In this document: positions 27,050-36,092 of the stretch, one piece after another
Numbering within the stretch: the first letter of the stretch is position 1
Layout of the letters: the number at the start of each line of letters is the position of its first letter
Origin: CAYYYG01 sp964490875
GTDB lineage: Bacteria > Patescibacteriota > Microgenomatia > UBA1406 > GWC2-37-13
Reading direction: 5' to 3'
Length of the DNA: 43,790 nt
NCBI GenBank assembly: GCA_964490875.1
Contig: CAZBEF010000011.1
Coordinates: 1-43,790 of the forward strand
Position numbers and translations under genes: made by a program
The notes under the pieces: model-generated
Databases searched by the model: none
Seen by the model: only the letters and a program-made list of their open reading frames with translations
Told to the model about the DNA's origin: nothing

Positions 27050-28237
27050 CTAGTCGTTAGGATCGTAATTTTGCTCAATCACGATCCCGCACAAATTCCC
27101 TTGTGCATCGACACCGCGGAAGGTTTCTTGACCTTCCACGAAGGCAATCTGAGTAATCTGATTACCGATTACTGGATTACTCGCCTGTTGAGTCATCTTG
27201 GTGTTGTCCGCCGAGACAAACCCCTTCAGGTGAACCTCTTTATACCAGTGATCAGAATCAACAAGGTTGTAGTATCTTGCGGGTACATCTTGATACTCAT
27301 CCTGCCAGTAACGGACCAATGTTGGCTCGAAGCCAACGATGGTGAAGTCAAACACTTCGTCAATGGCGGTTGTCCCAGCATCGTAGCTTGGGAATACGGG
27401 TCCAACTCCCAGCGGATAACGCTTTGCACCGCTAAGATTAGAGGAAACCTGAATGTACATGTTTTTACAAACTTCAGGTGGCCGCAAGATCAAAGCCATA
27501 CATACTCCGTGAGGTTCGGGAGAACACTCATCTTCGGTTGCAATCGGAGTTGCTGTAGCAGTCGGTGGTACCGTTGGAACCGGTGGATTCGGCACTGGTG
27601 TGCTGGTTGGCGGTAGTACGGGTGTACTGGTCGCAGTTGGCGGAGTCGTTGCCGTAGCGGTCGGCGTCGCTGGTGCCGGCATTGAGCCATCAACGTCATC
27701 GAAAGCTTCGCCGATGCCGTTATTACAATCCTGTTGTCGTACGACGCCAGTAATATGGAGAGTGTAGCTAACTCCATTTGCTGGCAGAACGTAGAAATAC
27801 CTGTAGTACAAAGAATGATCCCCGCCGTTTTCCCGTTCGACTCGAGGATTCTTCTGAAGCGAGAACTCTTCATTTATGACTGGATTGTCATAATTAGGGT
27901 CTGAGGTGTTTTTTACCATGACCCGACCAGAAAGAGTTTCCCATTCAAGCCTGCCAGGGGAAGGATCTTTGCCGTACCACGTAGACGATATTTCTCCGTA
28001 CAGAGATACACCGCCTTCCGAGTTACGACATTTTCCAACGAAAACACGCTGATACTCTTTGTCCATGGTCATGTCGCCGTAAGTGGCGGGATCCGGTTCA
28101 TGAACAGGCAAAGAATCGCAGCTAGGCAGTTCTGATTGTGCCGACGCGTTTGGCACGAACGGCAGCATCACAGCTGCGAAGATCATGGCCAGCGCTAGCA
28201 AGCCGGCCAGAATCCTCTGATGAGGTTTAGTCCTCAT
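27050..28237 (-). CDS. GC-rich secreted protein with Thr/Pro linker
   Basis: Start at 28237 (MRTKPHQRI) gives a clear signal peptide cleaved after ASA near residue 34, and an AAGGAG SD nine bases upstream (28247-28252). The open frame continues upstream to 28363, but that part encodes the structured leader. The mature protein has two beta-rich parts split by a linker of PT and PTATAT units (residues about 190-235). Four to six Cys residues (PSCDSLP, GKCRNSE, QQDCNNG, DECSPEP, EVCKNMY, GNLCGIV) suggest disulfides. No domain was recognised. Composition is unlike the rest of the window (27541-27600: 35 of 60 G or C), so transfer is likely. Confidence 0.75.
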   Translation of the reverse strand: MRTKPHQRILAGLLALAMIFAAVMLPFVPNASAQSELPSCDSLPVHEPDPATYGDMTMDKEYQRVFVGKCRNSEGGVSLYGEISSTWYGKDPSPGRLEWETLSGRVMVKNTSDPNYDNPVINEEFSLQKNPRVERENGGDHSLYYRYFYVLPANGVSYTLHITGVVRQQDCNNGIGEAFDDVDGSMPAPATPTATATTPPTATSTPVLPPTSTPVPNPPVPTVPPTATATPIATEDECSPEPHGVCMALILRPPEVCKNMYIQVSSNLSGAKRYPLGVGPVFPSYDAGTTAIDEVFDFTIVGFEPTLVRYWQDEYQDVPARYYNLVDSDHWYKEVHLKGFVSADNTKMTQQASNPVIGNQITQIAFVEGQETFRGVDAQGNLCGIVIEQNYDPND

Positions 28238-28390
28238 TGTGGAATTCTCCTTGTCTAAGGATTCTGTGCAGAGAATCCGACGAAAACAAACTTCCGCGTT
28301 GCGGCCACCTTTATGCTGCAATTGCATGGGGAGGCATTTCTTGCGGAAGCATTTTAACCACATGCGGGTATGTTTAAAATGCTTCGCAGG
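28238..28390 (-). promoter_or_regulatory. Structured 5' leader of the GC-rich secreted gene
   Basis: Within the 298-base gap 28238-28535 two hairpins face the gene. Distal: bases 28343-28357 pair with 28374-28387 (GAAGCATTTTAA arm, one bulge). Proximal: 28259-28265 pairs with 28272-28278 (GGATTCT/AGAATCC), six bases upstream of the SD. A small GC-rich hairpin lies between. This could be a cis-regulatory leader; no known riboswitch class is recognised. The remainder (28391-28535) is AT-rich with nothing evident. Confidence 0.4.
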
Positions 28391-28535
28391 ATTCAGGGAG
28401 CAACGGACTTTTAAATAAAGATAGTTTAATTTTCAAGGTGCGGTTGATATCTGGATATTAATTTACATTTATGAAGATTAGTCTTTAAAAACGTAAGAAA
28501 TCAAAAAACACTATAAGTAGTTATTCTATGAAGTT

Positions 28536-30212
28536 TTAAACAATCTCTTCCTTGCGGGCGCGAACGAAGGTAATCCACTCCTCTATCACTTCTATTATCA
28601 ACTTAAACGGCGCTTCCAGAAGAAAATCAAAAAGGACAGTAAAGAAGTTCAATCTCCCAAGCTGGGCGCTAAAAAATTTCCCTATAGAAACAATCGGCAT
28701 AAAGAAGAAATCTCCAATCGGCGCCAATACACCCTCGCGTTCTATAAGTCTATACTCACGCACAACTTGTTTAATCCGGTATGAGAAAAATGTAATTACT
28801 GTTACGAAAAAAATAAATATAGCCTGGCTTACTGCGTTAAAATGTATCAGCGTAAGCATTCGGTTAATAAGGAAGAACGTAATAACAAAGGTCATGGTAT
28901 AGAATATAGTAAATCCAAAAACCAGGACCGGTCTTTTTTCTTTCTTCTTTTTGGTCAAATTAAAGGTCTTCGTATTCTCAAAAGACTTGTCGGCATCGAT
29001 AATTTCAATAATCCGATAGTAAATCCGGGCGGTGTTTTCTTCCCCGGGCAGTTTAAATATCATTACGATCACAAACATCAGAATCGGCGGGAACAGACTA
29101 TTTATGGCTATTGAGACAAGGTTAACCTCATTATACAGCCATAACGAAACCGGATACTCCAAAATTATGGCAAACAGCATCTTCGTAACAAAAATATAAA
29201 TCAAACTTTTGAAGGCCAGAATCTGCAGTTTGCTTTTAGACTGCTGATACTTTTCGCGGCAGGTCATATCTACCTCCTGCCACAGTTTTTTTCGGTCTGC
29301 TAAAATTTCTTTTACCTTTGTTCCCTTCTTGCGAAGAATGTCAAATAATATCAAATATGGGGGAAGCTGTTTCCGGATGAACCGGCTGAGGTTATCTGCA
29401 TATGGGTTGCTGATAATGTCGTCTATTTTCTTAAAAATATAAGGCAGTTTGGTTGTCAATTCGCCGAGTTCTGCATCGGTATATTGAAGAAGCGGTTTAT
29501 AAAATGTTACAAAAATATGATACCGAAGATACGGTTCATCACTTTTGCGGAATGACTTCTCTATTGCAGAGAGAAAAAACGCATCCTTCTGTTGTTCGCT
29601 CAGACCTTCAATATTCACCTTATTCCGAAGCGTCTGATAAAGAAAATAAGTAAAACTGGCTTCGCGGGCGGCGGTATCGGGGCTTAAGGTTTCTTCTATC
29701 TCGCACGTAAGCAGATCGACAAGAAACTGGAACAAATACCCTTGTGTTGAAGAATCCCGGCCCACAATCATAACCTTTTTAATTCTAAGATATTTATTGA
29801 GAATCGACTGAATCGTATTAATATCATCTTCTCCGAGCGATCCAATAGGAAAATAACGAGCCCACATAATCTCTCGGAGAACGTTCTCTGCCTCGCCATT
29901 GCCGACCGGATTTAAGGCAAGCCTGCGTTTTAAGATACGCTCGATGGCGGCGCGGCGGACTAAATGTTCGTCGCGGTATTCAATAGCATTTCTTACTTTT
30001 TCGTAAACTATAGCAAGAAAAGAAACAGTTTGGGAGACGGTTAGTTTTGTGAGATCATCCGGACGCTTCCGGGGGTGAAGCAAGCGGAGGTTGTCTATAA
30101 CAGCATTGGTGAACTTGGAAAGAATAATCGGCTGGTGCTGTTCGGGTTGTGCAATCTTTTTATCCTCCGGCACCGGCGTCATGTCTATACCTGGTTTTGT
30201 ATCTTCACCCAT
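28536..30212 (-). CDS. Conserved-type membrane protein of unknown function
   Basis: About 558 aa from the ATG at 30212 (MGEDTKPG). Residues up to about 330 are soluble and helical, rich in Arg/Lys/Glu, with no motif that I recognise. Then about four to five membrane helices follow (IFVTKMLFAIILEYPVSLWLY to FIFFVTVITFFSYRI), and a C-terminal segment with FDFLLEAPFKLIIEVIEEW that looks like an amphipathic membrane-lying helix. The upstream extension to 30251 is not needed. The architecture is the only evidence; function unknown. Confidence 0.72.
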   Translation of the reverse strand: MGEDTKPGIDMTPVPEDKKIAQPEQHQPIILSKFTNAVIDNLRLLHPRKRPDDLTKLTVSQTVSFLAIVYEKVRNAIEYRDEHLVRRAAIERILKRRLALNPVGNGEAENVLREIMWARYFPIGSLGEDDINTIQSILNKYLRIKKVMIVGRDSSTQGYLFQFLVDLLTCEIEETLSPDTAAREASFTYFLYQTLRNKVNIEGLSEQQKDAFFLSAIEKSFRKSDEPYLRYHIFVTFYKPLLQYTDAELGELTTKLPYIFKKIDDIISNPYADNLSRFIRKQLPPYLILFDILRKKGTKVKEILADRKKLWQEVDMTCREKYQQSKSKLQILAFKSLIYIFVTKMLFAIILEYPVSLWLYNEVNLVSIAINSLFPPILMFVIVMIFKLPGEENTARIYYRIIEIIDADKSFENTKTFNLTKKKKEKRPVLVFGFTIFYTMTFVITFFLINRMLTLIHFNAVSQAIFIFFVTVITFFSYRIKQVVREYRLIEREGVLAPIGDFFFMPIVSIGKFFSAQLGRLNFFTVLFDFLLEAPFKLIIEVIEEWITFVRARKEEIV

Positions 30213-30277
30213 AGTGATTGCAATTATATTCCATTTGCAGACAGAATCCAAGTCTTAGCAGACTACCTAAACGAGTG

Positions 30278-30297
30278 CTAATTTAGCCATAAATTAG
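30278..30297. promoter_or_regulatory. Perfect inverted repeat upstream of the membrane-protein gene
   Basis: CTAATTTA (30278-30285) and TAAATTAG (30290-30297) form a perfect 8-base dyad with a 4-base centre. It lies downstream of a minus-strand TTGACA (30306-30311), where a promoter for the 28536 gene is expected, so it may be an operator; it could also be a weak hairpin after the mutase gene. Confidence 0.4.
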
Positions 30298-30335
30298 AAT
30301 TAGACTGTCAAATGAATCTAATCCTATCGGAAAAG

Positions 30336-31739
30336 TTACTCTTTTGGCTTGGCTCCAGCAGCTAGAATTAGATTGCGGACTTCTTCAAGTTTACTCTGGG
30401 TGAGATCTGGATTGTTGGCTTCTACGTTCAGTCTCAGCAAAGGCTCGGTGTTTGAAGTTCTTATATTGACACGCCATTCTGGAAAATCGATGGCCAAACC
30501 GTCAAGCCATGATACTTCGCCGCCCGTATATGTTGTGCTGATCTTCTCCAAGAGCTCTTTTGCTACAACATTTTCAGGCAGAACGAAGTTGAATTCGCCT
30601 GATTCATATGATGACAGCAAGTGAGCAAGAATTTCGGAAATAGGCTTGTTTTCCTCGCTCATGGCCTGGAGTATGAACAAAACAACGGAAACTGCGCTTT
30701 CTGCACCTCCAACAGATTTAAAGAAAAAATGCCCCGAAGACTCGCCGGCAAAGTTGGCGCCATACTTATTAACATCTTCTGTGATAAATGCATGCCCTAC
30801 TTTACTTATTACCAGTTTACCGCCTGCTTTTTTTACAATATTGGCGACATTTCTTGTATATCGTATATCTACTACAAATGTTGAACCAGGCTCTTTAGCA
30901 AGTGCCTCCTTCGCCATTAAAGACGTTGTAAATGTAGCATTTATTATATTACCTTTTTCGTTTATGAAAAATATTCGGTCGCCATCGCCATCGGTTGAAA
31001 TACCCAAGTCTGCCTTTTCTACTATGACTTTTTTTTGAAGATCAGCTAAATTTTTTGGCTTCAGAGGATCTGCTTCATGATTTGGGAAAGTTCCGTCGAG
31101 GTTATAGCAGATCTTCACAAGGTCAGCGGGAATGTTTTTGAACAGTTCATCCAAATACAACGATCCCATACCATTCGCAGGATCTAGAACGATTTTGAAT
31201 TTTTTGAGTTTAGAAGCATCCACTCCTGTTGTTTCGATTGCTGATTTTATTTCGTCCGCAAGCACATCGGTTTTCTGAATAACTTTTCCGCCTTCTTTGT
31301 ATTCTACGAAATCTTTGTTAAGCGCATACTGTTTAACCTGCTCCATCCCGGAACTTTTGCCTATTTTTATTATCTTGTTACCATCACGAATGACGAACTT
31401 GGTTCCTGCCCATTGTTTAGGGTTGTGAGAAGCAGTTACATCAATTCCTGCATCATATCCATAGTTTAACGAAGCATAGTAAAAGGTAGGAGTCGGCGCC
31501 AAACCGATATCGATAACCGTAGCGCCCGATTTTACTAACTCATTTTGCGCAACTTCGAATAAAGAAGGCGAAGAAATGCGCATATCACGTCCTAGTGCGA
31601 TAACAAGATTATCTTTTTTTAATGTTCTGACGAAGAATGTATAGATTGCGCGGATAATATCGGCGTAATTTTCTTCATTAATATCGGTAGGGTAAACGCC
31701 TCGAATGTCATAAGCTTTAAAAACAGATGGGTTAATCAT
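30336..31739 (-). CDS. manB: Phosphomannomutase/phosphoglucomutase
   Basis: 467 aa, alpha-D-phosphohexomutase family, converting mannose- or glucose-6-phosphate to the 1-phosphate for nucleotide-sugar synthesis. All four domain signatures are present: FKAYDIRGVYP at the N-terminus, TASHNP with the phosphoserine, DGDGDR for the metal, GESSGHFFF for sugar recognition and RTSNTEPLLRL for phosphate binding. Length is normal. It follows a HolA-like gene with a 75-base gap holding a palindromic repeat. It supplies precursors for the glycan block. Mannose or glucose preference cannot be told; the symbol is by family. Confidence 0.93.
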   Translation of the reverse strand: MINPSVFKAYDIRGVYPTDINEENYADIIRAIYTFFVRTLKKDNLVIALGRDMRISSPSLFEVAQNELVKSGATVIDIGLAPTPTFYYASLNYGYDAGIDVTASHNPKQWAGTKFVIRDGNKIIKIGKSSGMEQVKQYALNKDFVEYKEGGKVIQKTDVLADEIKSAIETTGVDASKLKKFKIVLDPANGMGSLYLDELFKNIPADLVKICYNLDGTFPNHEADPLKPKNLADLQKKVIVEKADLGISTDGDGDRIFFINEKGNIINATFTTSLMAKEALAKEPGSTFVVDIRYTRNVANIVKKAGGKLVISKVGHAFITEDVNKYGANFAGESSGHFFFKSVGGAESAVSVVLFILQAMSEENKPISEILAHLLSSYESGEFNFVLPENVVAKELLEKISTTYTGGEVSWLDGLAIDFPEWRVNIRTSNTEPLLRLNVEANNPDLTQSKLEEVRNLILAAGAKPKE

Positions 31740-31761
31740 AAAAAATAAATAATATGTAATG

Positions 31762-31785
31762 CGTCATTGCCAAGAAGTAATGACG
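31762..31785 (+). repeat. Dispersed palindromic repeat, copy 2
   Basis: Starts CGTCATTGC and ends AATGACG, pairing over a short loop. Aligns along its length with the copy at 9672-9696 in the opposite orientation. Lies between the mutase and HolA-like genes. Confidence 0.6.
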
Positions 31786-31814
31786 TTAAAATTATACTAT
31801 ATGATACTATCATA

Positions 31815-32495
31815 TTACAACAAATAACTGGCTAGTATGTCAAGAGACTTCTTTATTCCATACGGGCTTGCCGAAGTTTTTACCGAAACATCTATTCTTC
31901 CCAAACCCTCATAAAAAGCAATAAGTTTTTCTTCCGGCCACAAGCGAGCCTGAGTCATTAGTTTTCCCCGCTGCCATGGCGAAATAGATCCACCGCCTCC
32001 CGATTTAACCTGAATAAGCCCGCGGATATGTTTGCAGAGCATGGCATAGATAAATCCATCTTCCTGAGTTCCCAATACATAATTCATGTTGTTTATGAAC
32101 GGCTTCAGATTCCCCGGATAACATTCATCGAGAAGTTGAAAAATGCTTGATGCAGGCTTGAATTCCTTAATAGTAGCTCCTTTCGGATTGGCAATCTCGC
32201 GTGCCTGGTATTGCTCCCAGTCGTACCATTCTATATCACTCTTCATAATTTCCTGAATCTGAGCCAGCACTTCTTTACTCTTCGATCGCTTCAGAAATTT
32301 CACCAAATGTTCGCTGAAAAAAGCTCGCTTTAAGGAAAATAGAGAATCCATCTCTGAAGTTTGAATACGGAGCGTCTCAGGATCTGCTTTTTGAATCAAG
32401 CAGATTTCATATCCCTTTGTTTTATATTCATCTTTTATTTTTTGAAAGTATTGTCGGGAAGCTATGGTATCTTCTCCGCAGATTATTGTGAGCAT
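31815..32495 (-). CDS. holA: DNA polymerase III delta subunit-like protein (short)
   Basis: 226 aa. The N-terminus LTIICGEDTIASRQYF resembles the opening strand of HolA, which has a nucleotide-binding-like fold without a functional P-loop. The C-terminal half (FIYAMLCKHIRGLIQVKSGG, LMTQARLWPEEKLIAFYEGLGRIDVSVKT) resembles the helical collar domain, where K-T-S at the end recalls the delta pattern. Delta loads the sliding clamp. The usual length is about 330 residues, so a large part of domain II or III is missing or shortened. Moderately sure. Confidence 0.62.
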   Translation of the reverse strand: MLTIICGEDTIASRQYFQKIKDEYKTKGYEICLIQKADPETLRIQTSEMDSLFSLKRAFFSEHLVKFLKRSKSKEVLAQIQEIMKSDIEWYDWEQYQAREIANPKGATIKEFKPASSIFQLLDECYPGNLKPFINNMNYVLGTQEDGFIYAMLCKHIRGLIQVKSGGGGSISPWQRGKLMTQARLWPEEKLIAFYEGLGRIDVSVKTSASPYGIKKSLDILASYLL

Positions 32496-32534
32496 GACTA
32501 AATTTTAACAAATTGTAGAAAATTAGAAGCGTAT

Positions 32535-33497
32535 TTAACTGACTGCCCCATTTGATTCTATGTAATCTGCTACAGCTCGCTTAAACATTGGTATTTTGGC
32601 AATCTGACTTTGATATTCTTCCATTCTTATAGATATTCCAGGCACAACTCCTTTTCTTATCATCTGGATACGATCTTGTTCTTCCTGCTTTAGCTGATTA
32701 AAAGGAATGGAATGTTGTATTTGCCAATCATCAATAAATCGGGTACCTTGATTTGACCAAGCTAAATTTGCCTGTACGAGTGGGTGATCATAATTTAATC
32801 CTCCTGGTAGATTTGCAAAACATTCATCAGGAAGTTGAATTATAGATTGTGGGTCCACTAATCTAAAATTGACTGCATCAGCCGCGAAAGCATTGCTTAA
32901 AATTTCTCCGGAGTAAAGCGTGTGCGGGCGTAGTAGATGGGTGCGTATATACTGTAAAGTGGTATGATAACTACGGCTGTCGCTTTGCACAATAACACAT
33001 TCTGCTGTAAAAATTCCTGCTAGTTCGCTATCAACCAGCTGTTGTACTGCAGCTTTTTGAAACTCAATACCTTCTCCCGGTCTTTCTTGCAATGTAGCTC
33101 TACCATTTGAAACAGCTGCTTGAACCGTATCTCTTGCGATGACTATTCTATTTTTTACGCCAGGATTACTTATTATATCGGTTGCTAAAGCTCTTAAACA
33201 TTTGTAACCCGCTCTTGCTGTTGCAGATCTACTACATAGTTCGGGAGTTGAAATATCAATTAATTGAGGAATCTCGTACCCTGCTCTCAAAATATGTGCG
33301 AGCTCTGAATTGCCGGCTAAATCAAGTTTTTGAAGTTCATCTTCTGTCATGATATGATCTGGTGATGCAAAATGCAGCTCTTTATCATGACCAAGATACT
33401 CCGCCAGTGTTCCGCCTCTTCCACTGCTACCTATAACAATACGGGTTTGTTGATAATCTAGTTCAGGCTTTGGAGAATTTTCTCGTGGATTTGCCAT
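32535..33497 (-). CDS. Uncharacterised protein, possibly Maf/ITPase-like
   Basis: 320 aa with no sure family. The order of segments recalls Maf-type nucleotide pyrophosphatases: RIVIGSSGRGGTLAEYLG (compare LASSSPRRxELL), then RIVIARDTVQAAV (compare IGADTVV) and LYSGEILSN (compare YTGVAV). The key Arg and Asp would be kept, but the match is by eye and the protein is longer than Maf (about 200 aa), with an extra C-terminal helical part. A TGATATACT box lies about 12 bases upstream, predicting a very short leader. Downstream are holA-like and manB genes on the same strand. Confidence 0.45.
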   Translation of the reverse strand: MANPRENSPKPELDYQQTRIVIGSSGRGGTLAEYLGHDKELHFASPDHIMTEDELQKLDLAGNSELAHILRAGYEIPQLIDISTPELCSRSATARAGYKCLRALATDIISNPGVKNRIVIARDTVQAAVSNGRATLQERPGEGIEFQKAAVQQLVDSELAGIFTAECVIVQSDSRSYHTTLQYIRTHLLRPHTLYSGEILSNAFAADAVNFRLVDPQSIIQLPDECFANLPGGLNYDHPLVQANLAWSNQGTRFIDDWQIQHSIPFNQLKQEEQDRIQMIRKGVVPGISIRMEEYQSQIAKIPMFKRAVADYIESNGAVS

Positions 33498-33610
33498 AGT
33501 GGGAGATGAAGTATATCAGAGCACTATCAGTTATTCAATGCTCAGTGCATTGTATTAAAAATTGTCTTCTAACAGTTGTATCATTGCTCAGAATTGGTTA
33601 TTCTATAAAT

Positions 33611-34522
33611 ATGTACGATCTTGTTACTGTAGGTACCGTTACTGTCGATCTCTATTACAAAGGCACTTCGCTTCCGTTTATAGACGGACATTTCAGGCTT
33701 GCCGGCGGAGGAAAATATTTTGTCGACTTTTTTCATGAAGGAGTCGGCGGCGGCGCGGCAAATGTGGCCATTGCGGCTCAAAAAAATGGCATCAAAACTG
33801 CGCTCTGGGCCAAGATTGGAAATAATTCATTCAAATCATTTATCCTGGAGAAACTTGAAGCGCATAAAATCTCAACTTCCCTGTGTGATTTTGAAGATGA
33901 CTATATGAATGTTTCATCCATCTTTCTTAACGGCGTCGGCGAAAAAACAGTCGTCAACTACCGAACACCGCATCAGAAATTCTTCAGCGACGAAGACACA
34001 ACCGAAAAAAATTATAAAACCGGTGCTGTATACATCTCAAACTTGTCAGATGTTTCACTTACCGAACGGCTGAAGCTCATCCGCGCCTTTCATACCCGGA
34101 AAGTAAAGATATTTATGAATTTAGGAGTGAACGACTGCAGAAGGCCGAAAGACCAGCTGGAAGAATTAATTAAACCTGTCGATATCCTTATTCTCAATAC
34201 TCATGAATTCTCCGATCTTGTTAAAACTCCCCTCCGGCAAATGAACTTCAAAAAAGTATATGTACCGCAGTACTGGCCGTTTCTCCGGGAGAAAACAATC
34301 GTCATTACCGACGGTGAACGAGGAAGTTATGGATATTCAGAAGGTGCAATATACTATCAAAAAGCAGTTCCGCCTAAAAAAATTATCGATACCACCGGAG
34401 CGGGCGACGGATATACCGGCTCATTTATCGCCGATTTTGTGTGTACCGGCAATATGGAGACAGCCATGCGCGCCGGGGCAGAATATTCTTCAAAAAAACT
34501 GTCTCACTTGGGAGCAAATTGA
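33611..34522 (+). CDS. PfkB-family carbohydrate/nucleoside kinase
   Basis: About 303 aa from MYDLVTVGTVTVDLYY at 33611; the upstream frame to 33506 has no PfkB homology. Signature 1: GVGGGAANVAIAAQKNG. Signature 2: IDTTGAGDGYTGSFIADF, containing the catalytic Asp and the anion hole. The family phosphorylates ribose, fructose, adenosine and others; the substrate is unresolved. It ends five bases from the convergent radical SAM gene. Its neighbours on both sides are on the opposite strand, so it is monocistronic. Confidence 0.88.
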   Translation: MYDLVTVGTVTVDLYYKGTSLPFIDGHFRLAGGGKYFVDFFHEGVGGGAANVAIAAQKNGIKTALWAKIGNNSFKSFILEKLEAHKISTSLCDFEDDYMNVSSIFLNGVGEKTVVNYRTPHQKFFSDEDTTEKNYKTGAVYISNLSDVSLTERLKLIRAFHTRKVKIFMNLGVNDCRRPKDQLEELIKPVDILILNTHEFSDLVKTPLRQMNFKKVYVPQYWPFLREKTIVITDGERGSYGYSEGAIYYQKAVPPKKIIDTTGAGDGYTGSFIADFVCTGNMETAMRAGAEYSSKKLSHLGAN

Positions 34523-34526
34523 ATCG

Positions 34527-36077
34527 TTATATCAAATCAATAAATTGATTGTAATAATCTGCTAAAAATACCGCCTGCATAAGCATTTCTGTTCCCTGTG
34601 TATAAAAATCGCAATACGGTGGTTTAATGGTATCACGATGATGTTTTTGAATTGCGCACCCGCCTGCTTCATGTTCTCCTCCGCACCAGCCTTGAATTCC
34701 ACATGTTTTACATCCTGTATTTGCATCTGTTTTATACTGAAGATACGGCTGATATCTGCGATTCGCATGAGTTAGGAAAGGCTCATTAGAGTCTATTAAT
34801 TCTAAATTTGGGTCCGAAGAATTTACATGACAGCTATTAATAAGTGGCGCTACTTCTCCATCAGAAGTATATGTCGCACCTGCTGTTATATAATTGATAC
34901 CGGCAATACATGTATGTTCTTTTCTGGGTCCGATTTCAACATAATCCATATTCGGTGGAATCGGTTGCTTGAAATGAATCGCACCTTCAAGCATAACATT
35001 CAGAAAATTTTGCCATCCTTCCAAAAGTGCTTGGGTAGTTGGGACAAACGAATCGCCTTCTACGCTGCCATTATCTCGAACAACAGAAGTAATTATCGGT
35101 ACCCAGCCGATTTCTGTGTCGTTATAGATTTCCTCAAGAAACCGGTAGGCATTGGCTATATTGGTCGCGGTAAAAACCATGGTTAAGTTGGCAGGTATAT
35201 CCATTCGTTTGATTCTGCGAAGAGTATTCGTCATCATGTCATAGGAACCTTTTCCACCTTTCATTGGTCGGGAAAGGTTGTGTCCTTCTCTATCTCCACC
35301 TGAAGAAAGTGCAATATAGCCATTTCTCTTCTTAATTTCAGCAAGTTTTTGATCGTTTAATCCAAGCCCGCTTGTTATTAACGTCCAATCATACGAGTAC
35401 TCGGCAGGCAATCGTTCATCTATTAAGTCAAGAAATTCAGAAACCTGCCCCATTGCAAGCGCCGGTTCGCCGCCGCCACCGAATTTAAGATGAATATGAT
35501 TTGCTCCGATTAGTTTTGCGGATCGCGGCATATCTTTTACAATAAGTTCCATTACAGATCTTGGCATTACCGGCGGAATATGTTTCAGCATTTCCTTGCG
35601 CTCAGGATGAGCCTGGCCGGCAAAACAGAATACACAAGCACTGGTACAGTCGCGATTTGGATTAATCCATTCCTGTAAGGTTGAATACTGTCCATCCGGC
35701 AACCTTCGTTGGGTGGTGTGAATTTGCCCCGGCGGAATAATTAAATTCGCAGCGTACAGTTTTCTGAATAAGTCTATGTTATTCTGAATTATTTGTAATG
35801 CATCTTCAGCAGATTTGCCATGGAGAATATCCAGCAAGTTCATCGTTTCTGGCCGCAGGAGATGTTTTGCGCCATCCCGCATATCAGCAGCGCCAACAGC
35901 AGGCGCGGTTCTTTCAAATACAGTCTTAGAAAGATCTGTAAATGCGATATCTGCAGGTACTCGAAGGTGTTGTTCAATAGCTGCCTCCTGTTCAGGCTGA
36001 AATGGACGCGCATTCATTAAACTTTCTGATGCTGCTCCATTCCAGCCTGTTTGTATTGGTGTAAAACTTTCTCTCAT
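34527..36077 (-). CDS. Radical SAM/SPASM maturase with N-terminal RRE-like domain
   Basis: 516 aa counted from the ATG at 36077; a TTG two codons earlier (36083) is an alternative. Residues about 42-115 (LLRPETMNLLDILHGKSAED to LYAANLI) follow the PqqD/RRE pattern that binds RiPP leader peptides. The radical SAM site is CTSACVFC (C144, C148, C151), with GGGGEP near 200-205. A SPASM-type C-terminus has C390, C416, then C456-x2-C459-x5-C465-x8-C474-x14-C489, enough for two auxiliary [4Fe-4S] clusters. It starts 15 bases after the 64-aa repeat peptide and has no SD of its own, so it is probably translated by coupling. Likely installs a cross-link or other radical-based change in that peptide; this is inference from architecture and position. 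Transport and protease genes are absent nearby. Confidence 0.85.
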   Translation of the reverse strand: MRESFTPIQTGWNGAASESLMNARPFQPEQEAAIEQHLRVPADIAFTDLSKTVFERTAPAVGAADMRDGAKHLLRPETMNLLDILHGKSAEDALQIIQNNIDLFRKLYAANLIIPPGQIHTTQRRLPDGQYSTLQEWINPNRDCTSACVFCFAGQAHPERKEMLKHIPPVMPRSVMELIVKDMPRSAKLIGANHIHLKFGGGGEPALAMGQVSEFLDLIDERLPAEYSYDWTLITSGLGLNDQKLAEIKKRNGYIALSSGGDREGHNLSRPMKGGKGSYDMMTNTLRRIKRMDIPANLTMVFTATNIANAYRFLEEIYNDTEIGWVPIITSVVRDNGSVEGDSFVPTTQALLEGWQNFLNVMLEGAIHFKQPIPPNMDYVEIGPRKEHTCIAGINYITAGATYTSDGEVAPLINSCHVNSSDPNLELIDSNEPFLTHANRRYQPYLQYKTDANTGCKTCGIQGWCGGEHEAGGCAIQKHHRDTIKPPYCDFYTQGTEMLMQAVFLADYYNQFIDLI

Positions 36078-36092
36078 AGTCAAAATTAATAA

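Noticed and set aside
27071..27616. 181-codon plus-strand frame opposite the GC-rich secreted gene
   Set aside because: The minus-strand frame has a signal peptide, SD and Thr/Pro linker. The plus frame has none.
33506..33610. N-terminal extension of the PfkB kinase
   Set aside because: The PfkB fold begins at MYDLVTVG (33611). The extension overlaps the divergent promoter region and has no family match.
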